From NCBI RefSeq assembly GCF_004564075.1, contig NZ_CP038257.1, positions 62,001 through 126,000 of the forward strand: a stretch of DNA of 64,000 nucleotides, written 5' to 3'. The stretch's first letter is position 1. Each line of letters begins with the position of its first letter. The notes beneath the pieces are model-generated. The model was not told the DNA's origin, did no database searches, and was given only the letters and a program-made list of their open reading frames with translations. Shown here piece after piece: positions 54,462 to 63,013 of this stretch. Source of the DNA: Microbacterium sediminis. Lineage in GTDB: Bacteria > Actinomycetota > Actinomycetes > Actinomycetales > Microbacteriaceae. Both the position numbers and the translations under genes were made by a program.

Positions 54462-55201
54462 CCACCGACATGACGATCGCGAAGAGAGGGGACGACTCCA
54501 TGGGCGAAGTGCGTGAGCAGGTCTCGCTGTCCTCCCGTGTGCTCGCCGCAGCCGGGCACGGGGATCTCGTCTGGGGGCACGCGTCGGCGCGGGATCCCGA
54601 GGGCCGCGGCATCTGGATCAAGGCCGCGGGGTGGGGACTGGACGAGATCACGCCGTCGCGCGTGCATCTCGTGGACGACGACGGCCGCCTCGTCGAGGGC
54701 GAGGGGCAGCCGCACAGCGAGTGCGCGATCCACTCCGAGGTGATGGCGGCGCGTCCGGACGTGGGGGCCGTCGTGCACACGCATCCGCCCCACGCGGTCG
54801 CGCTCTCCGCGACGGGACAGGAGCTGCGGCCGGTGAGCCACGCCGCGAACATGTTCGTTCCGCCCGCCGTGCCGCGCTTCACGCAGACGGCCGACCTCAT
54901 CCTGACGCGCGAACTCGGCGCGGCGGTGGCCGCGGCGCTGGGCGAGGCGAAGGCGCTGTTCCTCGTGAACCACGGCATCGTCGCTGTCGGCCGGGACATC
55001 CGAGAGGCCACCGTGACGGCCGTGCTGCTCGAGCGGGCGTGCGAGCAGCAGATCCTCACGCACGCCGCCGGTGGATGGCCCAGCTGGTCCGCGGCCGAGG
55101 AGTCGCTCGCCAAGCGCGGGCACATCTATCACGAGGCCGCGCTCGCGAGCGTGTGGGACTACCTCGTGCGACGGTTGCCTGGAGAAGGAGCGCGCGGATG
55201 A
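54458..55201 (+). CDS. Class II aldolase/adducin-fold decarboxylase-like enzyme (first copy)
   Basis: The 247-aa protein overlaps the permease stop (ATGA). It has the zinc-site residues of the fold: ECAIHSEVMAARPDVGAVVHTHPPHAVA with His-x-His, and a later NHGIVAVGRDIREA. Family members include fuculose-phosphate aldolase and dihydroxyphthalate decarboxylase PhtC of actinobacterial phthalate pathways. Here the latter role fits: removal of CO2 from a dihydroxylated aromatic acid. The substrate is inferred from context. Confidence 0.75.
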   Translation: MTTDMTIAKRGDDSMGEVREQVSLSSRVLAAAGHGDLVWGHASARDPEGRGIWIKAAGWGLDEITPSRVHLVDDDGRLVEGEGQPHSECAIHSEVMAARPDVGAVVHTHPPHAVALSATGQELRPVSHAANMFVPPAVPRFTQTADLILTRELGAAVAAALGEAKALFLVNHGIVAVGRDIREATVTAVLLERACEQQILTHAAGGWPSWSAAEESLAKRGHIYHEAALASVWDYLVRRLPGEGARG

Positions 55202-56187
55202 GCCTGACCTTCACGATGGCCTGTCAGGCATACGACCGCATGGATCTGCTGCGCCGAGGCGCTGTTCGGCTCGGGGACGCGGAGGTCAACTTCCTCGATC
55301 TCCCGGTGGAGGAGACGTTCTTTCGCATGGCGCGGTTCCGCGAGTTCGACATCGCCGAGATGTCGCTGTCGTCCTATACGCTGAGTCTGAGCCGCGGAGC
55401 GCCATTCGTCGCGATCCCCGTATTCCCTTCGCGTGCGTTCCGGCACAGCGCGATCTACGTGCGCGAGGACTCCGAGATCACCGACGCCGCGCAGCTCGCA
55501 GGCCGCGCGGTCGGAGTCCCCGAGTACCAGATCACAGCCGCCGTCTGGATCCGGGGCATCCTCGCGGAGCACCACGGGCTGCCTGTCTCGTCCGTGTCGT
55601 ACCGCACAGGGGGTCTGGACGAGCCGGGCCGTTACGAGAAGATCGCTCTCGACCTGCCCGACGATGTCTCCGTGACCCCGATCTCCGAAGGCCGGACGCT
55701 GTCGCAGATGCTGCTCGACGGCGAAATCGACGCGATCCACAGCGCGCGCAATCCTGGCCCGTACAACGCACCCGGCCATGGCGGCATACGGCGACTGTTC
55801 CCGGACACCGAGGCGGTGGAGCGGGACTACTTCGCGCGCACCGGGATCTTCCCGATCATGCACGTCCTGGTGGTGCGCCGCGACGTCTATGAACAGCACC
55901 GGTGGCTGCCGCGGGAGCTGATGAGGGCCGCGGAGCTCTCCAAGCGGGTGGGGCTCGCGGGGATCGACGAGACCGCGGCGCTGAGGTTCGCCCTGCCCTG
56001 GCTGTGGGCGGAGGTGGAGCGCACGCGCGAGGCACTCGGCGACGACTGGTGGCCGTACGGGCTGGAGGCGAATCGCCACGTGCTGGACACCTTCCTGCGC
56101 TACTCACATGAGCAGGGGCTCGCACCCGAGCGCTATCGCGCCGAGGACCTGTTCGCCCCCGAGACGCTGGAGCGCGTCGTTGTCTGA
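55198..56187 (+). CDS. 4,5-dihydroxyphthalate-decarboxylase-like protein
   Basis: The 329-aa protein has the periplasmic-binding-protein-II-like fold without a signal peptide: FTMACQAYDRMDLLRRGAVR, FDIAEMSLSSYTLSLSRG, AIYVREDSEI, GVPEYQITAAVWIRGILAEH. This matches the cytoplasmic Pht5 family, which decarboxylates 4,5-dihydroxyphthalate to protocatechuate. It starts 4 bp before the previous stop. The catalytic residues are not firmly known to me, so a substrate-binding role remains possible. Confidence 0.78.
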   Translation: MSLTFTMACQAYDRMDLLRRGAVRLGDAEVNFLDLPVEETFFRMARFREFDIAEMSLSSYTLSLSRGAPFVAIPVFPSRAFRHSAIYVREDSEITDAAQLAGRAVGVPEYQITAAVWIRGILAEHHGLPVSSVSYRTGGLDEPGRYEKIALDLPDDVSVTPISEGRTLSQMLLDGEIDAIHSARNPGPYNAPGHGGIRRLFPDTEAVERDYFARTGIFPIMHVLVVRRDVYEQHRWLPRELMRAAELSKRVGLAGIDETAALRFALPWLWAEVERTREALGDDWWPYGLEANRHVLDTFLRYSHEQGLAPERYRAEDLFAPETLERVVV

Positions 56188-56971
56188 GGTCGGGTGGCTC
56201 CAGGGGAAGCGCGCGCTGATCGTCGGAGCAGGGTCGGGGATCGGCAGGGCCGTCGTCGACGCGTACCGCGCGGAGGGGGCGCGGGTCGCGGTCCTGGAGC
56301 GGGACCCGGCGAAGGTCGCCGCCCTCCGGAGCGAGCTGCCGGAGGTGCCCGCCGTGCAGGGGGATGCGACGACTCGCGAGGCGAACGAGGCGGCGGTCGC
56401 CGCGACCGTGGCCGCGTACGGCGGGCTGGACGTCCTCGTCAGCTGCGTCGGCATCTTCGACTTCTATCGCGGGATCTCGGACATCGACGCGGATCAGATC
56501 GACGCCTCGTTCGACGAGATGTTCCGCGTGAACGTGAAGAGCCAACTCCACGCCGTCAAGGCCGCGCTGTCGGCGCTGCGCGAGGCGCGCGGATCGATCC
56601 TGCTGACGGAGTCGACATCCGCATACTACCCGGGGCGCGGCGGCGTGCTGTACGTGCCGAGCAAGTTCGCGGTGCGCGGGCTCGTGATGGCCCTCGGGCA
56701 CGAGCTGGCGCCGGACATCCGGGTGAACGGCATCGCGCCCGGGGGCACGGTGGGCACGGATCTGCGCGGCGTCGGCAGCCTCGGCCTCGGCGCGCGCAGT
56801 CTCGGCGACGTCCCGAACCGCGCGGACGACATCGCCGCGCGAGTCCCGCTGAAGGTCGCGCTGTCCGGCGCGGATCACGCGTGGAGCTACGTGTTCCTCG
56901 CGTCCGACCGTGCGCGGGGGATCACGGGGGATGTCATCCACACCGACGGGGGAATGGGGATCAAGGCATGA
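56180..56971 (+). CDS. Dihydrodiol-dehydrogenase-like SDR
   Basis: TTG 56180 (product MSEVGWLQGKRALIVGAGSG) overlaps the previous gene by 8 bp. The in-frame ATG at 56108 would add 24 unconserved residues. The 263-aa SDR has the TGxxxGIG-type GAGSGIG near 17, the N-terminal acidic VLERDPAK, a conserved SCVGIFD (NNAG position) and the catalytic YVPSKFAVRG. A C-terminal TDGGMGIKA is present. It resembles cis-dihydrodiol dehydrogenases (BphB/PhtB), which rearomatise the dioxygenase product to a catechol with NAD+. Confidence 0.85.
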   Translation: MSEVGWLQGKRALIVGAGSGIGRAVVDAYRAEGARVAVLERDPAKVAALRSELPEVPAVQGDATTREANEAAVAATVAAYGGLDVLVSCVGIFDFYRGISDIDADQIDASFDEMFRVNVKSQLHAVKAALSALREARGSILLTESTSAYYPGRGGVLYVPSKFAVRGLVMALGHELAPDIRVNGIAPGGTVGTDLRGVGSLGLGARSLGDVPNRADDIAARVPLKVALSGADHAWSYVFLASDRARGITGDVIHTDGGMGIKA

Positions 56972-57708
56972 TGCGGGCGGACTTCGCGGCGGAACGGCGG
57001 CTCATCGCGGACGCCTGCCGTGTGCTGGCGGGGCGCGGTCTCGCAGATGGCATCCTGGGGCACATCAGCCTGCGCGTGGGCGAGCACATCATGCTCGTGC
57101 GGTGCCGCGGCCCGCACGAGCGCGGCCTCGGGTACACCACGCCCGATGACATCCGGCTCGTGGACTTCGAAGGCGAGGCCGCGGCACCAGGTGAGCTCGA
57201 CGGCTGGTCGGTCCCCAACGAACTGCCTCTGCACGCGGAGGTGCTGCGCCGCCGGCCGGCCGTGGCGGCAGTGGTGCACGCTCACCCGCCTCGCGTCGTG
57301 GCGGCCGATCTCGCCGGGATCCGGATCCGTCCTCTCATCGGCGCGTTCGACATCCCCGGCACGCGGCTCGCGGCCGGCGGCGTGCCCGTGTACGCGCGCG
57401 GCGTCCTCGTCCGCAACCGGACATTGGCGGCCGAGATGGCGGACGCGATGGGCGAGCGCCCGCTGGTGGTGCTGCGCGGGCACGGCATCACCAGCGCGGC
57501 CGCAGGCGTCGAGCAGGCGGTGTTGCAGGCGATCAGCGTCGACATCCTGGCGGGTCTGTCGCTCGATGTCGCGTCGGCGGGAGGAGAGATCGTCGATCTT
57601 CCCGAGACGGACATGGCCGAGCTGCCGGACCTCGGCACCGGTTTCAACACGGCCACGGCCTGGCGGCATGAGCTCGCCCGGCTGCGGGGCGTCGTCCGCA
57701 CGGAATGA
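56968..57708 (+). CDS. Class II aldolase/adducin-fold decarboxylase-like enzyme (second copy)
   Basis: The 246-aa protein overlaps the SDR stop by 4 bp. It has NELPLHAEVLRRRPAVAAVV followed by HAHPPRVVA, and a C-terminal RGHGITSAAAGVEQAV, the metal-binding histidines of the fold. GHISLRVGEHIMLVRCRGPH near the start resembles dihydroxyphthalate decarboxylases. Two different copies in one operon suggest two decarboxylation or cleavage steps, or two regioisomers. Translation ends 70 bp before iclR. Confidence 0.75.
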   Translation: MMRADFAAERRLIADACRVLAGRGLADGILGHISLRVGEHIMLVRCRGPHERGLGYTTPDDIRLVDFEGEAAAPGELDGWSVPNELPLHAEVLRRRPAVAAVVHAHPPRVVAADLAGIRIRPLIGAFDIPGTRLAAGGVPVYARGVLVRNRTLAAEMADAMGERPLVVLRGHGITSAAAGVEQAVLQAISVDILAGLSLDVASAGGEIVDLPETDMAELPDLGTGFNTATAWRHELARLRGVVRTE

Positions 57709-57771
57709 GCCACCGCGCCGCACCGAGTGTCCGGAACGCCCGGCCGCGACTCTCCGCGCCGCGCATATGAT

Positions 57772-57786
57772 TTCTGTCATGAAGAA
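57772..57786. promoter_or_regulatory. Degenerate IclR operator over the second iclR start
   Basis: TTCTGT-CAT-GAAGAA covers the ATG at 57779. The placement relative to the start codon equals that of the perfect site at 34501-34515. Two mismatches make it weaker. Confidence 0.5.
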
Positions 57787-58573
57787 GAGTGGTACGGTCG
57801 ACCTCCCGGCGAGCGGCCCCGCGCCGCATTACCCGATCGAGTCGGTCGACAACGCACTCAAGATCATCCATCTCCTCGGCGCGCGGCCCGAGCTGCGGCT
57901 GACCGAGGTGGCGGAGGCACTCGGTGTCGCATCGTCGACCGCGCACCGGCTGCTCGCGATGCTGCAGTATCGCGGGTTCGTGCGCCAGGATGCGGCGTCG
58001 AAGACCTATCGGGCCGGCGGGGTGCTCTCGAGCGTGTCGTTCGCGATCCTGCAGCAGTTCGACGTGCGCGAGGCCGTGCGCCCGCTGCTGCGTCGGCTGA
58101 ACGAGGAGTTCCGCGAGACGGTGCACCTCGCGACGCTCGACGGCGCGCAGGTGCGCTTCATCGACGCCATCGAGAGCCCCCAGGCCGTGCGGGTGGCGTC
58201 GCGCCTCGGGCGGACCATGCCCGCCAACTGCACGTCGTCCGGGAAGTCGATGCTCGCGTCGCTGTCGGCCGACGAGCTGCACAGGACGTTCCCCGGTGAG
58301 GAGCTCGAGACGCTGACGGAGAAGTCGATCCGACGGCTCCCCGAGCTGGAGCGCGCCTTGGAAGAGGTCCGCCGCCGCGGGTACGCCGTGGGTGACGAGG
58401 AGAGCGAGCACGGCGTGTGCTCGGTCGCGGCCGCGTTCCCCGCCGGTGCCCTGCCGATGCGGCTCGCGATCAACGTCTCCGTCCCCGCAAGCCGCATGGA
58501 CGACACCACGCGCGCCCGCCTCGGCGAGCGGCTCGCGTCGGCGATCGACGAGAGCGCCATCACGGCGCTCTGA
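57779..58573 (+). CDS. IclR family regulator of cluster III
   Basis: The 264-aa protein MKKSGTVDLPASGPAPHYPI has the HTH LRLTEVAEALGVASSTAHRL and the effector domain (VHLATLDGAQVRFIDAIESP, LGRTMPANCTSSGKSMLASL). It is a close paralogue of the regulator at 34508. It is convergent with the reductase gene and likely represses or activates the cluster III promoters at 52984 and 62470. Confidence 0.9.
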   Translation: MKKSGTVDLPASGPAPHYPIESVDNALKIIHLLGARPELRLTEVAEALGVASSTAHRLLAMLQYRGFVRQDAASKTYRAGGVLSSVSFAILQQFDVREAVRPLLRRLNEEFRETVHLATLDGAQVRFIDAIESPQAVRVASRLGRTMPANCTSSGKSMLASLSADELHRTFPGEELETLTEKSIRRLPELERALEEVRRRGYAVGDEESEHGVCSVAAAFPAGALPMRLAINVSVPASRMDDTTRARLGERLASAIDESAITAL

Positions 58574-58600
58574 GGACTGCGCGACGCGCAGCCGATCCGT

Positions 58601-59827
58601 TCAGGAGACGACGGGCGCCGGCGCCTTGGCGATGATCTCCGTCAGCATCGTCACGAGCGCATCCGCGTCGCCTCGATCGGCCACCGCGCGGCGGGCGGCG
58701 ATGAGCGCGCGCGGCCAGTTCACGATGACGGCGCCCGTCACGCGCGCGCCGTCGGAGTACACGACGGCGAAGCGATCGTGCGCGGGGTCGCCGATCAGCT
58801 GCGATTCGGCGGAGCCCGTGCGGCCAACCACCTGAATCTTCCAGTCGTACTGGTCGCTCCAGACGTACTCGACCGGCACATACGCGCGCGCCTCCGCCGG
58901 GGAGAGCAGGTTGTGCGCGACGAGACGCGCCTGATCCGCGGCGCTCGTCCAGTGCTCCAGGCGGGTCGAGCCCGACCCGTCCTCATGCTGCCAGCGGCAG
59001 ACATCGCCGACGACGAACACGTCTGCGGCGCCGATCGCGCGGAGCCGGCCGTCCGTGACGATGCCGTTGTCGACAACGAGCCCGGATCCCTCGAGCCACT
59101 CGGTGTTGACGACGGCGCCGATGCCCACGAGCAGCGCGTCAGCGGTGATCCGCTCGCCATCTGAGAGGCGGACCTCGAGCTCCGGGCCGACGCGCTCGAC
59201 ACCGTCGACGCCCGTCCCAAAACGCGTCCGGACCCCCTCGGCGGCGTGCTTGTCGAGGAAGATCCGCCCGACGTCCTCGTTGAGCACGCGGGACATCGGC
59301 GCGGGCAGCGGATCGACGATCGTCACGTCGACGCCGGCCTTGCGTGCGGTCGCCGCGACCTCCGCGCCGATGAACCCGCCACCCACGATCACGAGACGAC
59401 GGCCCGGCTGCAGCGCGGAACGCAGCGCGTGTGCGTCGGCGGCCGTGCGCAGCACATGGATGCCCGGCCCCTCGCCCCACGGCGACGTGCGCGCGCGGGA
59501 TCCGGTTGCGATCACCAGTGCGTCGTACGCCAGCCGCTCGCCGTCCTCGAGCAGCAGCTCCTTCGCCGCAGGGTCGAGCCCCGTCGCAGCGACGCCGAAG
59601 CGCCAGGACGCGTCGATCGCGGCGAGGTCTTCCTGATCGATCAGCCGGATCGCGCCGAGGTCGTCCGGCGATGTGAGATAGGCCTTCGACAGGGGCGGCT
59701 TGTCGTACGGGTGCGCGACGTCCTCCTTCTCGACCACGACGATCTCGCCGTCGAATCCTCCGGAGCGCAGACCCTGCGCCGTCTTCACACCGCCGACCGA
59801 GGCGCCGACGATGACGATCCTGGTCAT
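58601..59827 (-). CDS. Ferredoxin reductase of cluster III dioxygenase
   Basis: The 408-aa FAD protein has IVGASVGGVKTAQGLRSGGF, the second dinucleotide motif VIVGGGFIGAEVAATARKAG, VFVVGDVCRW and the complete C-terminus (SDQYDWKIQVVGRTGSAES, VNWPRALIAARR). It transfers electrons from NAD(P)H to the ferredoxin, which overlaps its start by 4 bp. It is the last gene of the dioxygenase operon. Confidence 0.92.
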   Translation of the reverse strand: MTRIVIVGASVGGVKTAQGLRSGGFDGEIVVVEKEDVAHPYDKPPLSKAYLTSPDDLGAIRLIDQEDLAAIDASWRFGVAATGLDPAAKELLLEDGERLAYDALVIATGSRARTSPWGEGPGIHVLRTAADAHALRSALQPGRRLVIVGGGFIGAEVAATARKAGVDVTIVDPLPAPMSRVLNEDVGRIFLDKHAAEGVRTRFGTGVDGVERVGPELEVRLSDGERITADALLVGIGAVVNTEWLEGSGLVVDNGIVTDGRLRAIGAADVFVVGDVCRWQHEDGSGSTRLEHWTSAADQARLVAHNLLSPAEARAYVPVEYVWSDQYDWKIQVVGRTGSAESQLIGDPAHDRFAVVYSDGARVTGAVIVNWPRALIAARRAVADRGDADALVTMLTEIIAKAPAPVVS

Positions 59828-60024
59828 CCCCGGATCACCTTCAGCGCCGACACCGGGCAGCTGCGGGCCGCTTCATCGACGCGCGTCAGCTCCGCGTCCG
59901 GGACGTCCGTCTGCAGCAGCACGACCACGCCGTCGTCGTCGATGTCGAAGTAGTCCGAGGCGCCGACCACGCAGTTCGCGTAGCCCTGGCAGGCGCCGAG
60001 GTCGGCCTTCACAATGGCGGTCAT
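59824..60024 (-). CDS. [3Fe-4S] ferredoxin of cluster III
   Basis: The 66-aa protein MTAIVKADLGACQGYANCVV has CQGYANC and SCPVSAL as in the other clusters. It lies 11 bp downstream of the small conserved gene and overlaps the reductase start. It is the electron carrier to the alpha subunit. Confidence 0.92.
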   Translation of the reverse strand: MTAIVKADLGACQGYANCVVGASDYFDIDDDGVVVLLQTDVPDAELTRVDEAARSCPVSALKVIRG

Positions 60025-60035
60025 CTCATTACCTC

Positions 60036-60356
60036 TTACTCCGCCGGCGACTGTGCCGGCTCCGGGAACATGGGCTCGTACGGCGACGCGATCATCGCCG
60101 AGAAGGTCTGCGTCGTCTGCCACGTGAGCGCTTCGAGGTCGAGCGGGTCGAGGGCGATCCACTGGCCCGACTTCGGCGACTCGATCAGCAGGCGCGCACC
60201 GTTTCGGGTCTCCACGTGCGATACACGGATCTCGCTGAATTCGTTTGCGATCGTCAGCGGCACGCCGATCGTGCGCTCGACGAGCCGCTGATGCGCCTCG
60301 TACGCGCGGTGCGCGGCGGCGCGATCGATGTCCTCGCCTTCCCATTCGAGAGTCAT
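60036..60356 (-). CDS. Conserved small dioxygenase-cluster protein 3 (unknown function)
   Basis: The 106-aa product MTLEWEGEDIDRAAAHRAYE shares ANEFSEI, SHVETRNG, SPKSGQW, LDPLDLEALTWQT and FSAMI with copies 1 and 2. It overlaps the beta-subunit stop by 4 bp. The conservation in three clusters supports a function tied to the oxygenase. Confidence 0.78.
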   Translation of the reverse strand: MTLEWEGEDIDRAAAHRAYEAHQRLVERTIGVPLTIANEFSEIRVSHVETRNGARLLIESPKSGQWIALDPLDLEALTWQTTQTFSAMIASPYEPMFPEPAQSPAE

Positions 60357-60940
60357 AGGAAGATCGCCAGGTTCTGGGTGCGCAGCACCGACTCGTCGAT
60401 CATGATCACACGTCGCGCCAGCACGTAGCCGTCCTCCGTGCACCGCAGGACGTCCTCGCGCTGCGCGGACAGGATCGACGCGGGATTCGTGTCGCTGCGG
60501 CTGCGGAACAGCAGCACGGCGGAGTCGACGATGAGCTCGCCCTCCACGTCGGTCTCGAACGTGCGCACGTTGGTGACGTAGTGCCGCAGGCGGGACGGGG
60601 GATCCTCGGTCCACGCGTGCTCGGTGAGAAACCGCGCTACGCGGCGACTCAGGGAGTACTTGTTCTCGTCCCAGTGCGCCATGCCCGGAGAGGTCGTGTA
60701 GCCCGCGCCGAGGGCGGTCGTGACCCGCACGGGCATGAGGTAGTGCACATCGTCCGCGATGGTGGCGAGCCAGTCCTCGTACCGCTGGTCGTCGAGCATG
60801 TACGCCTCCTCGACCAGCCAGCGCGACAGCTCGAGGTGCCGCGCGTCCCCGAAGGACAGCGACGGTCCGACCTTGCGGGCCTGCGTCGCGCCCCGATTCA
60901 GCACGGACTCCGCGGACAGCTCCGCTCCGACGAACGTCAT
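60353..60940 (-). CDS. Ring-hydroxylating dioxygenase beta subunit, cluster III
   Basis: The 195-aa protein shares RWLVEEAYMLDDQRYEDWLA, HYLMPVRVTT, MAHWDENKYSL, SRLRHYVTNVRTFE and SVLRTQNLAIFL with the other beta subunits. It starts 4 bp inside the alpha gene end. It forms the structural half of the hexameric oxygenase. Confidence 0.93.
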   Translation of the reverse strand: MTFVGAELSAESVLNRGATQARKVGPSLSFGDARHLELSRWLVEEAYMLDDQRYEDWLATIADDVHYLMPVRVTTALGAGYTTSPGMAHWDENKYSLSRRVARFLTEHAWTEDPPSRLRHYVTNVRTFETDVEGELIVDSAVLLFRSRSDTNPASILSAQREDVLRCTEDGYVLARRVIMIDESVLRTQNLAIFL

Positions 60941-62421
60941 GCCGTCACTCCTTCCGTGTCCACCGCGCCGTCGCCGGCCGCGGTGCCCGCGTCGCAGGAA
61001 TCACCGGTCGCGCAGTCGCCCGCCGCGGCGGCGGCCGCCGCCGAGGGCGTCAGTCGCACCCCGCCCAGTCCGATCGGCCGCTGCGGCTCCGGCGCATCCG
61101 CCTCCACGTAGTCGACCCAGCGCTCGAGCAGGTGGCGCTGGTTGTACTCGCCGTATCCGACGTGCGCGACGCCGGGCCCCGCCCACTCGTCGTCGCCGAG
61201 CGGCTCCACGACGGGGCTGCCGTCCTTCAGCATGCCCATGCGGCTGTTCAGCAGCAGGCGCCTCGCCATCGCGCCCTTGGCGGTGTTCGTCAGCGACACC
61301 CAGTTCTCGACGTCGTCCTGCTCGAACATGCCGGTCGAGCCGAAGCACATGAGGTACGCCTTGTAGCTGAGCTCCTTGAACTCCTCGGGCGCATCGGCCG
61401 CGACCGCGAACCACGAGTAGACCTCGGTCTCGCACTCGCTGATCGGCACCCAGGTGCGCAGCGAGATGAAGGGGAGCACATCGTCGCCGTCCTCCACCTT
61501 GGGCCAGTTGTGCACCAGGCTCATGTTCGGGAAGACGGATGCCGCCGAGATCATGAATCCGTTCTCGCCGATCACATCGAGCTGCTCCTGCGACCAGGTC
61601 TGCTTCATCCGCTCGATCATGTCGTCGGGATATCCGACGTAGCGCAGCCGCTCCTCGAGCGTCCCCGGCGGCAGTTTGTAGGTGGTGCCGCCGCCGTTTC
61701 CGGCCCAGTACGTGTTGCCGTCCTTGCGCTTCTCGGCCTTCGGCTCGCGGAACAGGCCGATCTCCACGACGGACGTGTGCGTCTGGGGCGTGTGGTACAT
61801 GTCGCCCGCGAAGTTCTCGGCGCCGATCTTCCAATTGGCGTTCACGCGCCAGCGTTGCGGGCCCCGCAGCTCGATGCCCGCGGCGGACTGCTTCGTGTAG
61901 TAGTCGAGGAAGAACGTGAAGTCACCCAGGTATTCCTTCAACGGCGGGGCATCGGGATCCATGCTGATGAAGATCAACCCGTTGTACGTGTCGAGGTTGG
62001 GCGCCGGAAGGAGGCGGGCCCCCTTGCGGCTGAAGCCCTCTTCGCCGCCGTACGCCTCCTGATGGAACGGCAGTCCCACGATCCGGCCGTCGTTGCGGTA
62101 GGACCAGCCGTGATAAGGGCAGCGGAAGTGCGAGGCGTTGCCCATCTCCGCACGGCACACCTGCATGCCGCGGTGCAGACACATGTTGAAGTGGGCGCGG
62201 ATCTCGCCCTTCTCGTCTCGCACCACGATGAACGAGTCGTCCAGCACCTTGCGGACGACGTAATCGCCCGGCTGGGGAATCTCCGACACGTGGCCGACGA
62301 ACAGCCACGCGCGGCTGAAGAGGTTCCTGCGTTCGCGTTCGAAGATCTCGGCATCGTTGTAGATGTGCGCGGGCAGCATGCCGTTGCGCACCTCGTCGTA
62401 GATGGTGGGGCTTGTCGTCAT
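60937..62421 (-). CDS. Ring-hydroxylating dioxygenase alpha subunit, cluster III
   Basis: From ATG 62421 the 494-aa protein (MTTSPTIYDEVRNGMLPAHI) has the Rieske motif (CLHRG, CPYHGWSY) and iron site (GDMYHTPQTH). It is about 14 residues longer than the cluster I subunit because of an Ala-rich, Cys-containing C-terminal tail (SAAAAAAAGDCATGDSCDAG). With the transporter, SDR and decarboxylases at 53097-57708 it probably dihydroxylates a phthalate-like aromatic acid. The -10 and operator lie at 62444-62475. Confidence 0.94.
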   Translation of the reverse strand: MTTSPTIYDEVRNGMLPAHIYNDAEIFERERRNLFSRAWLFVGHVSEIPQPGDYVVRKVLDDSFIVVRDEKGEIRAHFNMCLHRGMQVCRAEMGNASHFRCPYHGWSYRNDGRIVGLPFHQEAYGGEEGFSRKGARLLPAPNLDTYNGLIFISMDPDAPPLKEYLGDFTFFLDYYTKQSAAGIELRGPQRWRVNANWKIGAENFAGDMYHTPQTHTSVVEIGLFREPKAEKRKDGNTYWAGNGGGTTYKLPPGTLEERLRYVGYPDDMIERMKQTWSQEQLDVIGENGFMISAASVFPNMSLVHNWPKVEDGDDVLPFISLRTWVPISECETEVYSWFAVAADAPEEFKELSYKAYLMCFGSTGMFEQDDVENWVSLTNTAKGAMARRLLLNSRMGMLKDGSPVVEPLGDDEWAGPGVAHVGYGEYNQRHLLERWVDYVEADAPEPQRPIGLGGVRLTPSAAAAAAAGDCATGDSCDAGTAAGDGAVDTEGVTA

Positions 62422-62443
62422 CGCCAATCCTTCACGGTCATCC

Positions 62444-62475
62444 GCAGAAACGCAATCTGCTGTGCAGAAACTATA
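62444..62475 (-). promoter_or_regulatory. Cluster III dioxygenase promoter with IclR-type operator
   Basis: Read toward the alpha gene, TATAGT (62470-62475) is followed at once by TTCTGC, 3 bases, GCAGAT, 5 bases, TTCTGC (62469-62444). The spacing is that of the other 26-bp sites. An operator just downstream of the -10 covers the start of transcription. Confidence 0.72.
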
Positions 62476-62564
62476 TCGCGAGATCCGGAGAGATACCAGC
62501 CCGGGCATGCGAAAGGGCCCGTGGCATCAGGCGGATTCGAGGGGTCGTCGCAACACCGACTGAA

Positions 62565-62867
62565 TTAGACAAGTTGTAGCAGACGCTCGGCTGGGGTATC
62601 CCAGCCGAGCGTCTTGCGTGGGCGGCCGTTGAGTTTCTGGGCGACGTGTTCGAGGTCCTCGGGGCCATAGACGGACAGGTCGGAGTGGTCCGTGGGGCCG
62701 AGAGTGACGCGGATGCACTCGTCGTGGTCGTCGTCGGTGAGGGTGACGGCGACTGCGGCGAGCGCGATGCGGTCTGCGGCGGGGTCTGTCGTCCGGCCGG
62801 GGGTGACGGAGACGTGGCCGTAGGGCCAGTTGATCGGCTCGTCCGGTTCGTGGGTCTCTCGGGTCAT
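62565..62867 (-). CDS. Chimeric ORF: hypothetical N-terminus, IS30 transposase C-terminus
   Basis: Residues 1-75 ([20 protein letters not shown] to [11 protein letters not shown]) are an acidic hypothetical protein. The last ~25 residues ([20 protein letters not shown]) are the typical end of IS30-family transposases. The junction is near 62640. The short sequence TAGACAAGTTGTAGCAGA at 62568-62585 is probably the IS30 tip. The original C-terminus of the host gene is lost. Confidence 0.6.
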   Translation of the reverse strand: MTRETHEPDEPINWPYGHVSVTPGRTTDPAADRIALAAVAVTLTDDDHDECIRVTLGPTDHSDLSVYGPEDLEHVAQKLNGRPRKTLGWDTPAERLLQLV

Positions 62868-63013
62868 GCTGGGGTCTCCGTCCGGGTGGGCGCGCTCGCC
62901 GCGGGGGACTCAGCGTAGCGACGAGGGCGGGGACGCCACGAGTTCGGCACGATGTGCCCGGGCGCGACGAGACCCCGGCACCGTGGGGGTGTCCGGGGTC
63001 TCGGTGGAGCGGA

